This document shows, piece by piece, positions 43,480-51,303 of a stretch of 64,000 bases of DNA. The notes under the pieces are model-generated. The model made no database searches. It saw nothing but the letters and a program-made list of their open reading frames with translations, and was not told the DNA's origin. Numbering within the stretch: the first letter of the stretch is position 1; every line of letters begins with the position of its first letter. The translations under genes and the position numbers were made by a program. The DNA is from Symbiodinium natans (lineage: Eukaryota > Sar > Dinophyceae > Suessiales > Symbiodiniaceae): the NCBI GenBank assembly GCA_905221605.1, contig CAJNDS010002109.1, positions 226,001 through 290,000 of the forward strand, in the 5' to 3' direction.

Positions 43480-44035
43480 GAGCCACAATGCAGTGTCAAG
43501 GAAGATGTGGTGCAGCGCGCGATGCGCTGCTTACGGCTGGATGTGAACATCAGCTATGTGCCAATCACTGGCCTCGAGGGCACCTACCCTGTATTGAAGT
43601 GTTCGGACTTCCTAAAGTATATGGATCGCTACAGTTATTGGGACAAGGTTTTGGGCGTGGGTGTGCGCCGGCTGGATGATGCGCGTGAGCGCCTGGAAGA
43701 CTTCTGGACCAGACACAAAAGAATACACCCGCTACATCCAGTGCACCAAAGAGCAGCCTCCGAAAACATTCCTTTATCTCGCGTAATACCTATAATGGTC
43801 CATGGCGATGAAGGCAGTCATTACAAAAAGCAAGCATGTATGGTATTGCAATGGCAGGGATGCCTAGGCGCAGGCACGATGCTGAACCGTGTTGAGCTTG
43901 ACATCGACGGGAACCTCGCCGGGAAATCTTACGGCGCGAATCAAGTTGGAATTACGCTGAGCACACGGTTTTTGTTCACCGTCATGCCGAAGGATGCCAT
44001 TGAGTTCAAGAGTCGAATCATTCTCAAGTTAAAGT
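43480..44035 (+). CDS. Exon 1 of a transposase-like gene: 'HGDEG' block
   Basis: The frame reads VQRAMRCLRLDVNISYVPIT, later IPLSRVIPIMVHGDEGSHYK and KQACMVLQWQ, and GITLSTRFLFTVMPKDAI. The 'P...HGDEG..YKK.......' block opens a very abundant dinoflagellate family. Its overall layout (D in HGDEG, GVKGDWP, CHLC, DIWH, DEDFIG) is close to that of CMC-type (EnSpm/CACTA, Plavaka) DDE transposases. The upstream start is not certain: no ATG at a clear boundary. Confidence 0.55.
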
Positions 44036-44161
44036 TGTTCTAACTAAATTCTATAGGGGTGTATTTCCTGCGAGGGTTCAATCGTTAAAGCCTGCGCGTC
44101 TTTTCAGGTTCACTGAATTGCTGAGATAGTTTTTGTTGGTGCGTAGGCTTCCCCATACCAG

Positions 44162-44560
44162 GAACTCTACGCTGCAGACGTGCAGCCGCTGGAAGATCTC
44201 TTCGAGCATTTCTGCACTGACCTTCGCGAAGCCACCCTTGACGGGATTCAGCTCTTGGATGGTTCAACCATCTGGATATCGGTCCTGGGCGTCAAAGGCG
44301 ACTGGCCATTTCTGGTTGCTTGGCTGAAGGAATTCAGCAACGATACGTTGTGTGTAGAAACTCATTACATTCTGTTGGGCCCTAAATGAGTTCGGCGACT
44401 TTCGAAACAACATCGATCGAAGATTTCTGCTGGCCATTTGGAGCGAAATTTCCGGCGGGGCCCCAAGTCTCATCATGGCTCGAAGCCTGGCGCTGGCGTG
44501 TGCCACTTGTGCTGCGCGGGACAACCTGGCCTGGACTTTGAGGACATGTTCCTCCGCCGC
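44162..44560 (+). CDS. Exons 2-3 of the transposase-like gene: 'GVKGDWP' and 'CHLC' blocks
   Basis: Exon 44162-44318 reads ELYAADVQPLEDLFEHFCTD and ends with IWISVLGVKGDWPFL. Exon about 44424-44560 reads KISAGHLERNFRRGPKSHHG, then SKPGAGVCHLCCAGQPGLDF. In CMC-type transposases a 'GD.PA......H......C..C...G' block carries the second catalytic Asp and a zinc pair; the same order is seen here. The segment between (44319-44423) behaves as an intron. Confidence 0.55.
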
Positions 44561-44937
44561 TACCTAGCATGATGTTTCAAGTTTTTTTAAGCTTGGGATC
44601 TGGAAGCCTGTATACTTTATGACATCAGAGCCCCTAACTGAGCCAAATGATACACAAGCTATCAGAGAGTAGGATAGAGATCTATCCTAAGTACGATTGT
44701 CCCTAGACATCTTGTCTGCGTACCACTATAAGTTCTTAAACCCTCCAAACTCTGAAGACCTAAACCCTTTTGGACCCTAAGCATGACATTTGGATAAGAA
44801 CGTCCCCCTAAGTGTAAAAACACATTTCGAATCTCTATTGACGGGGGGGGGGGGATGGGGTGGGGGGCCCCGCCGATTAATATTCGGGGCGAAGCAAGCG
44901 ATTTGTACTGCTTTCAAGGGGCGACTGGCCACCTTTC

Positions 44938-45190
44938 ATGGAAACGCTGGAAACTGAACTTCCGTGGGCTGCAGGCAACGAGTCGGCCTTTACACGCCTG
45001 CTTCCGCAGGACCCCTCTAGACTCGCCCATTTCTATCGTGCTGACATTTGGCACACCGTCAATCTTGGGGTAGAAAATCCTGGGCATCGTCAGCAATTGT
45101 GCTTTTGCTGGACTTCTTCCATGGGACGTCCGTGCCCGCAAAGCTGGTGGCGTTGTCGGAAGAGTACTTTGCCTTTTGCAGGAACTCGGC
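44938..45190 (+). CDS. Exon 4 of the transposase-like gene, with a frameshift
   Basis: From the ATG at 44938 the frame reads METLETELPWAAGNESAFTR and FYRADIWHTVNLGV. At about 45070 the coding character moves to the next frame, which reads KSWASSAIVLLLDFFHGTSV and PAKLVALSEEYFAFCR. Family members have these two parts in one frame, so a 1-2 base indel interrupts this copy, or the assembly has an error there. 'D.WH...LGV.K' corresponds in place to the 'D..H....G..K' block of CMC transposases. Confidence 0.5.
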
Positions 45191-45351
45191 ATCCTGCCAG
45201 CCCCGTTTCATTCTTTTCGTTTTCTTACTAGCTGGGTATAGATAACCTTTTGGGGGTAGATATACAATCCTACCGTAAGTGTATTATGGTTTACCTTTTT
45301 TTGGCCCAGGGTACTGAACAAACTCATCAACAATGCTCTTCAAAATTTCCA

Positions 45352-45565
45352 CAGGTGCCCCAAAAGAACCGGTACCTGACAAAACCTCTGACAAGAGAGA
45401 GCTTGGGCTGGGATTCTTTCAGAAGTTGCCCAGAAGCTGGCTGGAACAAGGGAGCGTTGACGACCACGTTCTTGCAGTTTTTGCAACATGTGGCAGAGAA
45501 ACACAACCTGGAGCAATCGGAGGATGAACGTTTGCGGCTGGTGGATCCCTTGCTGAAAACACAAC
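45352..45565 (+). CDS. Exon 5 of the transposase-like gene
   Basis: The frame reads VPQKNRYLTKPLTRESLGWD, then GWNKGALTTTFLQFLQHVAE and KHNLEQSEDERL. 'W.KGA.TT....FL....E' is a conserved block of the family as I remember it. Confidence 0.5.
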
Positions 45566-45650
45566 CCTTGTAATTTGTTGTTACATGGCTCAAAAGTACT
45601 CATGCAGAATTCTTTCACATTTCTTTCCAGTAGGCCCGACACGGTGTGGC

Positions 45651-45740
45651 CCCACCACCGCCACCACCGCCACCACCACCGCCACCACCACCACCACCAC
45701 CACCACCACCCCCGCCACCGCCACCACCACCACCACCACC
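45651..45740 (+). repeat. (CCACCG/CCACCA)n microsatellite at the end of an intron
   Basis: About thirty CCA/CCG triplets. Its C-rich character serves as polypyrimidine tract before the acceptor TTCAG at 45753-45758. The poly-Pro and poly-His frames through it are not coding. Confidence 0.85.
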
Positions 45741-45758
45741 AACCCGACTCAACATTCA

Positions 45759-46161
45759 GGCCTCGGGGACGCGGGCGATCAACAGCATGATGAGGACTAT
45801 GTACACAGCCGGGTACTGGCTTGAGGGCGCGGACCATGACCTGTTCGTTACCGCTGGCCTGCATTTTCTTCAAGCCGGATCGCGACTGGCTCTTTTATCG
45901 TTTGAGCTTGGAGAAGAGAGATTCCCAATATCTCCAAAACATCACGCCATGTATCACATTGTGCAAAATGCACAGTTTGAGCGCGACTACGGCGGTCAGG
46001 GTTTTTCAACAAACCCCATCGTCGAGGGATGCGCCTGCGACGAAGATTTCATCGGCAGATGCTGCCGCATCTGCCGATCGGTTTCTCCTCGCGCAACAGC
46101 GTTGCGAACGCTGCAAAGATACCTTTTCCAATGCAGAGAAGTCTGGGTCAAGTCGATGTAG
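45759..46161 (+). CDS. Terminal exon of the transposase-like gene: 'DEDFIG' block
   Basis: The frame reads RAINSMMRTMYTAGYWLEGA, later FPISPKHHAMYHIVQNAQFE, then NPIVEGCACDEDFIGRCCRI and RSVSPRATALRTLQRYLFQC before TAG. 'KHH...H' and '(E/D)xDFIGR' in this order match the C-terminal catalytic Glu region of CMC-like transposases ('K.H...H......GP.....E...G'). The family is huge in dinoflagellates, which fits a mobile origin. Function as a transposase is inferred, not shown. Confidence 0.6.
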
Positions 46162-46717
46162 TAGCACTGCCTATGTGTGCGGTTTCATAGTCGTAGTGAT
46201 TGTATTGTGTGTATATCTAGTGTAGTGGTAGTGCTGGCAGTAGTGGCAGTACTGGTAGTAGCAGTGGTACTGGTAATACTGGTATTGGAATCATCAACCT
46301 GGACAAAACCCCATGAACTCTACCGATAGACCTACTCTGAAGCCTCGACTTGACTTCGAGCTTAGAAAGCCAAGCTTCCGGTGCAGGGTGCACCCGCGTC
46401 CAAACCCAGCAATGCTGGCAGCTGAACCATGCGCGGTCGAAAGTAGATTTCGCCAGGGAGGATGGGGTTGAAAGGTTCGGGCAGTGCTATAGGGACTGCA
46501 GCTTTGAGAAGATTGCGGCCTCCTGGTCGTCTCAACGTGGTGTTCTACAAGGCCCATGCTCGAACCCCATGGCCGGCTGTAGGTGGTGTTGGCCCAAACC
46601 AGCCCACAAGCCTGAACCCTTTTAACTTCCAAGCCGCCTTCAAGCACCCCAAAGCTGTTGACTTGATTTTCCCGTTCAGGTGTTGATTCACCCGTTCAGG
46701 TAATGTGCCGAGAATGA
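46162..46717. other. Non-coding interval before the second coding block
   Basis: Contains a low-complexity AGTAGTGG/ACTGGTA stretch (46200-46285) and the right-edge copies of the 20 bp repeat (about 46656-46700). No gene seen. Confidence 0.6.
46656..46700 (+). repeat. Degenerate 20 bp repeat at right edge of central block
   Basis: Units TGTTGACTTGATTTTC-CCGTTCAGG (25 bp) and TGTTGATTCACCCGTTCAGG (20 bp). The 15-mer at 46672-46686 equals 25266-25280. Confidence 0.8.
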
Positions 46718-46861
46718 TTACATGTAATTTCGGGGTGCTGTTGTTTTTTCAAGTCGCGGAGGGCCGCAGGTACACACCAACAATCGGCTGATGAGAAAGG
46801 TCATCAGCACTACTCGTTTAAGAACGAGGTTCCATGTTTTCCTTACACGCAAACACCTATC

Positions 46862-49800
46862 TTGCCCCAGGAGCTGTATAGGGCCGGTTTGTCCAGTAAG
46901 GAGGGTGTCCAGGAAACGGACAGTACTGTTCCGATCTTGGTGGTGAAGTTCCCGCGCATGCTCCGCGGCGTCCCCAGTGCTTTGCGACCGGGGAAGTATT
47001 TGCGGTCCACGTGGATTCTGCGTGAAGGGCAATGGCATCGTATCGAGGATGAGGTCCCTATCCCGTCGGAACCTCAGAAATTCGATCGGTATGTCGAGCG
47101 CGCTGTGTTTCAATATCACTTCCAACGGGGCTCGGCGGCGACGACGCGTGTGCACCGCACCGCGTCGCCTGCCGTGTCTGCGTCCTCGCTGCCCGACTGT
47201 TCGCGCTGTCGCGTTCGCGATTCGCCCGCGCTCTGTAGGCAAGTGTGCGACTTAGTGGTCCGCGCCGCCCATGGGGGGTATGGGGGTGTTTTTCGCGCTG
47301 GGTCTGAAGGCATGGGGGGTGATATCAACGAAATTCCTGCGCTCGAATCTACCGTCGTCGCTGTTGCGCGCGCCGCAAAAGAAGCAGATTTTCCTCAATC
47401 TACATTCGTGCCCGAATTCATCGAGGTGACTCGTGCTGGGACTGGTAATCATGAAGTCGCTTTCCAAGACAAGCACGGGAAAGAGATGTTTAAGGCACGG
47501 AGTGACTCGCTCAGCGGGGCTATAGGGTTTTCCATGACGATCAAAGCTTCGGATGTCGAAAACAGTAGCCCTCGCGTGTGGTTGCTCGTAGGTCTGGAAG
47601 AGGATAACTGGTGGCAGACGTATGCACCGCCGGACGTCAACGTCATCTGCGTGCCGGAAGCGGATGCACGCGGCGCCTACCAGTACTGCAAAGACATCAT
47701 TAAATGGTCGTTCAAGGATCTTCGGAACGTTCTGTTCATAGGAGCAGGGGCGCTGAATCGAGCTTCTTGGCTTGATGTTGATCCTAGAGAACGCTTTTAT
47801 GAGGACCGAGGCGTCGTAGATTACCCCTGGGGGGAGGTCATTGATTTAGTCTTTGAGGCCCGGAAGAAAGGGGCGACTACTATCGTCGAGGTTCCTGACA
47901 AGCCGAAGTTTCGAAAGTCGGCACAGTACAAAAACATAGTTGATTGCATGAAGTGGGAGAGATTCACAATTGCTGATTGCTGCCACGGTCGGAGGATCTG
48001 CGTTCCACAGGGAAGCGGGGCCCCGAACATCGTGTATGTCAACGAAGCTACTGAGTTTCTCATTCATGGACTCAAAGCCCCTGAAAACGTGAAGGGTGTG
48101 TGCGGCATGCAACATCATCATGCATCACGTGAAGCTGTCGAGACTCACGGGGATGGGTGTGGAAAGAGAACCAGTAAAGTGTCACGCCTCTTGTTGAAAA
48201 TGCTTTCTGAGCGGGACGCCAAGGTTGAGGACCCCAAGGCCTGCAGTTCTGTTGAGAAGTTACCGTCGGGTAAGGACAGGATGATCATTGAATTCTGTTG
48301 CTCTAAGGACAGTAGCTTGGGTAAATCCTCGAGTGCTACAAGGGGAGCTCACGTCATGCGCGTGCATGAAGCTCTCCAAGCCCAAACCAAGGCATGTGAA
48401 AGCAACATCCTCAAGGAGGCGGAACGATTCCGAAAATCCAATCCCAAATGTCCGATTCTTGTTTTCGCTTCTCTTCCGTGCACTGGGGGGTCCAACTGGA
48501 TCAAGGTGAACGAAATGGGGGGTGAAACTGAGAAGGGAAAGGAGCATCGGAAGAAATTTAGGGACTTACTCAAAGCTCTCAAACGCCTTTTGCGAAAGCT
48601 GGCGGTATTTTCCCCCAAAATCGCTTTTGAGTTGCCGAAAACCTGTTTGTATTGGAGTTGGCCCGAAGTTCAAGCCCTAATAAAGCAGCATTCGTTGCGT
48701 GTTGCACGAATTGACGGTTGCATGATGGGTGTTGTTGACAAAGACGGCATTCCTTTACTCAAAGCATGGTGTATCGCCACGAATGTGTCAACCATGTTGA
48801 ACCTCAAAGGGGTCACGTGCGATAACACACATGAACATGGCACACCAAGAGGTCAGGCGCTCAAGAAGGCAGGAAACTACACACCACACATGGCAAAGCT
48901 GTTGCACAACGCATGGCGTGATGAAGCTCGCAATATCCGCAGGGGCTCTGCTCAGAGTGTTCATGTGGCAGCTTCATGTGTACTTGTTCATGTCAGTTTG
49001 CGTTGCAGTAAAAGCCAGGTGCAACATGAGTTCCAAGGTACTTGCATAATCGTTTGTCCTACACCAGGAATAGGGTTCGGATCCTCCGACCCTAATCCAA
49101 AGTGCAGCGAGGGGTTCGGCTCCGCCGGCTCGGATCTGCATCTGGGGAAGGGACTCGGCTCCGCCGGTCCTAGAACCAGCATGGACGGACAACAGCAGAG
49201 GCCCATTCCTCCGCATGTTCCATGGTCGCGACCTCAAGACCTCTTCTCCCTGCCGTACCAGAGATCGGGCATCAACATCCCCGTTGGCAATGGGATGACT
49301 GCTTTGCGCACGACATGTCATGCGCTGCGATCATTGAGAGGGCAACCTCTTCCTGGACGATTGGAGCAAGGCATGGTCGCCACGAATGCGAACATTGCTG
49401 CGTGGGTGGAATTTGGAGTGCCAGCTATCCTTTTGGCGGCAGTTGCGGCACCATCCAGCCCATATGGTTTTCCTGAAGTCAGAGTTCGGGAGCTGTTTCG
49501 AGGTGTGGTGGAAAGCCTATTGCCAGCAAGGAGTGCGGAGAGCTACAAGACAGTCCTTAGCCATGTCACAACGTTTATCAAGGTTGTCAAGACTGCGATA
49601 AGCACTGATTCGACTCGACAGGTGCTGCAGGAGCTTCTGGACCACGTCATTGAGATTGACCTCTTCAAGAACATTGACATGTTCGTCGACGTTTTGGTTC
49701 AAGATGCTGAACAAGGGCGTTTGGATCCTCAATATCCATGTTTGACGGTGGTCACTATGGACGGATATCTTGATCCGAATGTCATTTGCAGAACAGTCGT

Positions 49801-50416
49801 TACCAAGAGTCCGTGGATCTATGTGACTAGGTACAACGACTGGATGCGGCTTAATTCCTACTTTCGCGAGAACCTCCCCAACCGTCGTGAAGGGCTACCA
49901 TGCATGCTTCTCACCCAGGACTTCTGGGATTTGCTGGAGCTGATTTGGTCAATGGCGAAGCAAGTGGGTTACTGTTTGAGAAGTCACAATCAGGTCGCCG
50001 AGCACACGCAGATGAATGTGTGGAATCTGATCGAGATCGTGGTCGATCCCCCGGAGAACGTGTCCGCGGCGGTCGCTCATGCAGTCAACAGCCTCCAAGG
50101 GTTGTCGGTCGCCTTGCATACAGCCCACGAATACCTCAACGACAGTCGGACGGTGTGGCCATCGGAACCATCGAGAACGACCGGAGCCGAGCTCAGGGAG
50201 TCGTTGGTGAACGCGACAACTGTCGTCATGGCCCCGCCACCAACCGGTCTCGGGTTACCAGCTTCCTTTTCACACAGCTCGTGGAACCAGCTGGCTGCCG
50301 AGCAGAACGTCTTGAGGGCGGTCCACGACATGTACAGGACTCACAGGTCTTGGATGTCCGAGATCACGAACCTGCGAGCCGAGTGTTACTCCGAAGGACG
50401 TGAACAGCCGCCCTGA
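46862..50416 (+). CDS. Second coding block, segment 1: methyltransferase-like protein
   Basis: 1184 codons counted from a TTG; the frame is open from 46718 but has no ATG before the obvious coding start, so its real start is unknown (trans-splicing or a polyprotein are possible). Residues 474-487 read like methyltransferase motif I (IIEFCCSKDSSLG). Residues 535-545 (ASLPCTGGS, C540) resemble the PCQ/PCTG catalytic loop of C5-DNA methyltransferases, and 589-592 (FELP) the ENV-like motif VI. A second domain follows from M774 (ATG 49180; MDGQQQRPIPPHVP), helical and not recognised. Near 49076-49167 lie three micro-hairpins. Dinoflagellate copia elements with DNA methyltransferases have been described, so the role may be self-methylation. 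It could also be an inactive relative. Confidence 0.6.
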   Translation: MPQELYRAGLSSKEGVQETDSTVPILVVKFPRMLRGVPSALRPGKYLRSTWILREGQWHRIEDEVPIPSEPQKFDRYVERAVFQYHFQRGSAATTRVHRTASPAVSASSLPDCSRCRVRDSPALCRQVCDLVVRAAHGGYGGVFRAGSEGMGGDINEIPALESTVVAVARAAKEADFPQSTFVPEFIEVTRAGTGNHEVAFQDKHGKEMFKARSDSLSGAIGFSMTIKASDVENSSPRVWLLVGLEEDNWWQTYAPPDVNVICVPEADARGAYQYCKDIIKWSFKDLRNVLFIGAGALNRASWLDVDPRERFYEDRGVVDYPWGEVIDLVFEARKKGATTIVEVPDKPKFRKSAQYKNIVDCMKWERFTIADCCHGRRICVPQGSGAPNIVYVNEATEFLIHGLKAPENVKGVCGMQHHHASREAVETHGDGCGKRTSKVSRLLLKMLSERDAKVEDPKACSSVEKLPSGKDRMIIEFCCSKDSSLGKSSSATRGAHVMRVHEALQAQTKACESNILKEAERFRKSNPKCPILVFASLPCTGGSNWIKVNEMGGETEKGKEHRKKFRDLLKALKRLLRKLAVFSPKIAFELPKTCLYWSWPEVQALIKQHSLRVARIDGCMMGVVDKDGIPLLKAWCIATNVSTMLNLKGVTCDNTHEHGTPRGQALKKAGNYTPHMAKLLHNAWRDEARNIRRGSAQSVHVAASCVLVHVSLRCSKSQVQHEFQGTCIIVCPTPGIGFGSSDPNPKCSEGFGSAGSDLHLGKGLGSAGPRTSMDGQQQRPIPPHVPWSRPQDLFSLPYQRSGINIPVGNGMTALRTTCHALRSLRGQPLPGRLEQGMVATNANIAAWVEFGVPAILLAAVAAPSSPYGFPEVRVRELFRGVVESLLPARSAESYKTVLSHVTTFIKVVKTAISTDSTRQVLQELLDHVIEIDLFKNIDMFVDVLVQDAEQGRLDPQYPCLTVVTMDGYLDPNVICRTVVTKSPWIYVTRYNDWMRLNSYFRENLPNRREGLPCMLLTQDFWDLLELIWSMAKQVGYCLRSHNQVAEHTQMNVWNLIEIVVDPPENVSAAVAHAVNSLQGLSVALHTAHEYLNDSRTVWPSEPSRTTGAELRESLVNATTVVMAPPPTGLGLPASFSHSSWNQLAAEQNVLRAVHDMYRTHRSWMSEITNLRAECYSEGREQPP

Positions 50417-51303
50417 AGCCCGATCCAACAGGCACGGTGTTTCCTCCGGCATTGAATTCGCACCCGCCTTGGGTGAATGTTCAACGTCAACATCCCGCAG
50501 GGCCTGCGTCCCCATCCGTTCCGGAAGGGCCGGCTCCTTTCGTGGAAGAGGATCATCCTGCCAACAGATCGACGTCTACGCCATCACCAAGACAGGCAAC
50601 GGGCGCATCCTTTGTCGAAGCAAGAGGTGAATCCGCCAAGAGGCAGCGGGAACCGGAGGATGTCCGCTCCGCGGCATCCCAACCGGGAACCGCGGCCAGT
50701 TCTTCCGATCCTCGGGGAGCTGAGCCAACTGCCCAACCAGAAGGAGAACCCGATGAAGTTCGCTGGTATCTGGATCCTACTCCCGATGGGTACATGGAGA
50801 AGTTCGTCAAGTTCCAATCCAGACATCGCGTGCAGCTGGGTACAACCATCATCGTACACAAAGATGATCCTACAGATGTCCTACCCGCACGTGATCAGAC
50901 ACCCAAGATCAACGGGAAATTTGGAACCAGCAGCGAGCAAGTTTACCTTCGGCGCGTCACCACACACCTTGCCAAGCTCTACGGGATGAGCCAGTCGAAT
51001 CGCGCAGGTGCGTTTCGCATGGCAACATTCATGAAGAAAGGGGATGTGGAGTGGCTACGACTTTACAAGGTGCTGTACGAGAAGGCTTTCTTGTGCACAA
51101 TCCGTCAGCTACCAACTCCTGGCACAATGTTTGCGGCGGTCATGCAATCCACGGCTACGGGAGAGCTGGGAATTTTCCACTTCAACAGCAGCCCGGAGAG
51201 CCTTGTTGACGGCTGGACTGAGAAAGTTCAGCGCTTCCATTCGTCAGGCAAGTACCCCCGATGTCACAGCGGTGCGATCCAGCAAAACAATCATCCTGGC
51301 TGA
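50404..51303 (+). CDS. Second coding block, segment 2
   Basis: This frame is open from 50404, right where segment 1 stops (50416), so the reading frame changes within about 10 bp. It first reads a Pro/Ser/Glu-rich linker and then a folded-looking part: DEVRWYLDPTPDGYMEKFVK and RHRVQLGTTIIVHKDDP, YLRRVTTHLAKLYGMSQSN. Coding character passes to the next frame at about 51240-51255. I do not recognise the fold. No stop codon other than at the frame changes. Confidence 0.5.
   Translation, partial: TAALKPDPTGTVFPPALNSHPPWVNVQRQHPAGPASPSVPEGPAPFVEEDHPANRSTSTPSPRQATGASFVEARGESAKRQREPEDVRSAASQPGTAASSSDPRGAEPTAQPEGEPDEVRWYLDPTPDGYMEKFVKFQSRHRVQLGTTIIVHKDDPTDVLPARDQTPKINGKFGTSSEQVYLRRVTTHLAKLYGMSQSNRAGAFRMATFMKKGDVEWLRLYKVLYEKAFLCTIRQLPTPGTMFAAVMQSTATGELGIFHFNSSPESLVDGWTEKVQRFHSSGKYPRCHSGAIQQNNHPG

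Larger units (their letters stand above)
25281..46670 (+). other. Central 21.4 kb block of host-like, intron-containing DNA
   Basis: Bounded on both sides by the 20 bp repeat units. Unlike the two flanking coding halves, it contains telomere-type repeats, microsatellites and several multi-exon genes on the + strand, and lacks the 14 nt micro-hairpin seen in both halves. It may be a nested insertion (perhaps itself a large mobile element, given the transposase-like gene at its right end) or original host DNA between two partial copies. Repeats of the telomere type inside it are at about 30614-30665, 30795-30965, 37130-37300, 39090-39170, 39515-39680, 41370-41470 and 42717-42772. Confidence 0.55.

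Noticed and set aside
45575-45824. Poly-His, poly-Pro and poly-Thr frames
   Set aside because: Products of the CCA/CCG triplet repeat, which lies in an intron next to a splice acceptor.
25281-46670. Central block as an integral, functional part of the retroelement
   Set aside because: It has introns and telomere-type repeats, which reverse transcription of spliced RNA would not keep, and lacks the micro-hairpins of both halves. Not fully excluded, but less likely than insertion.
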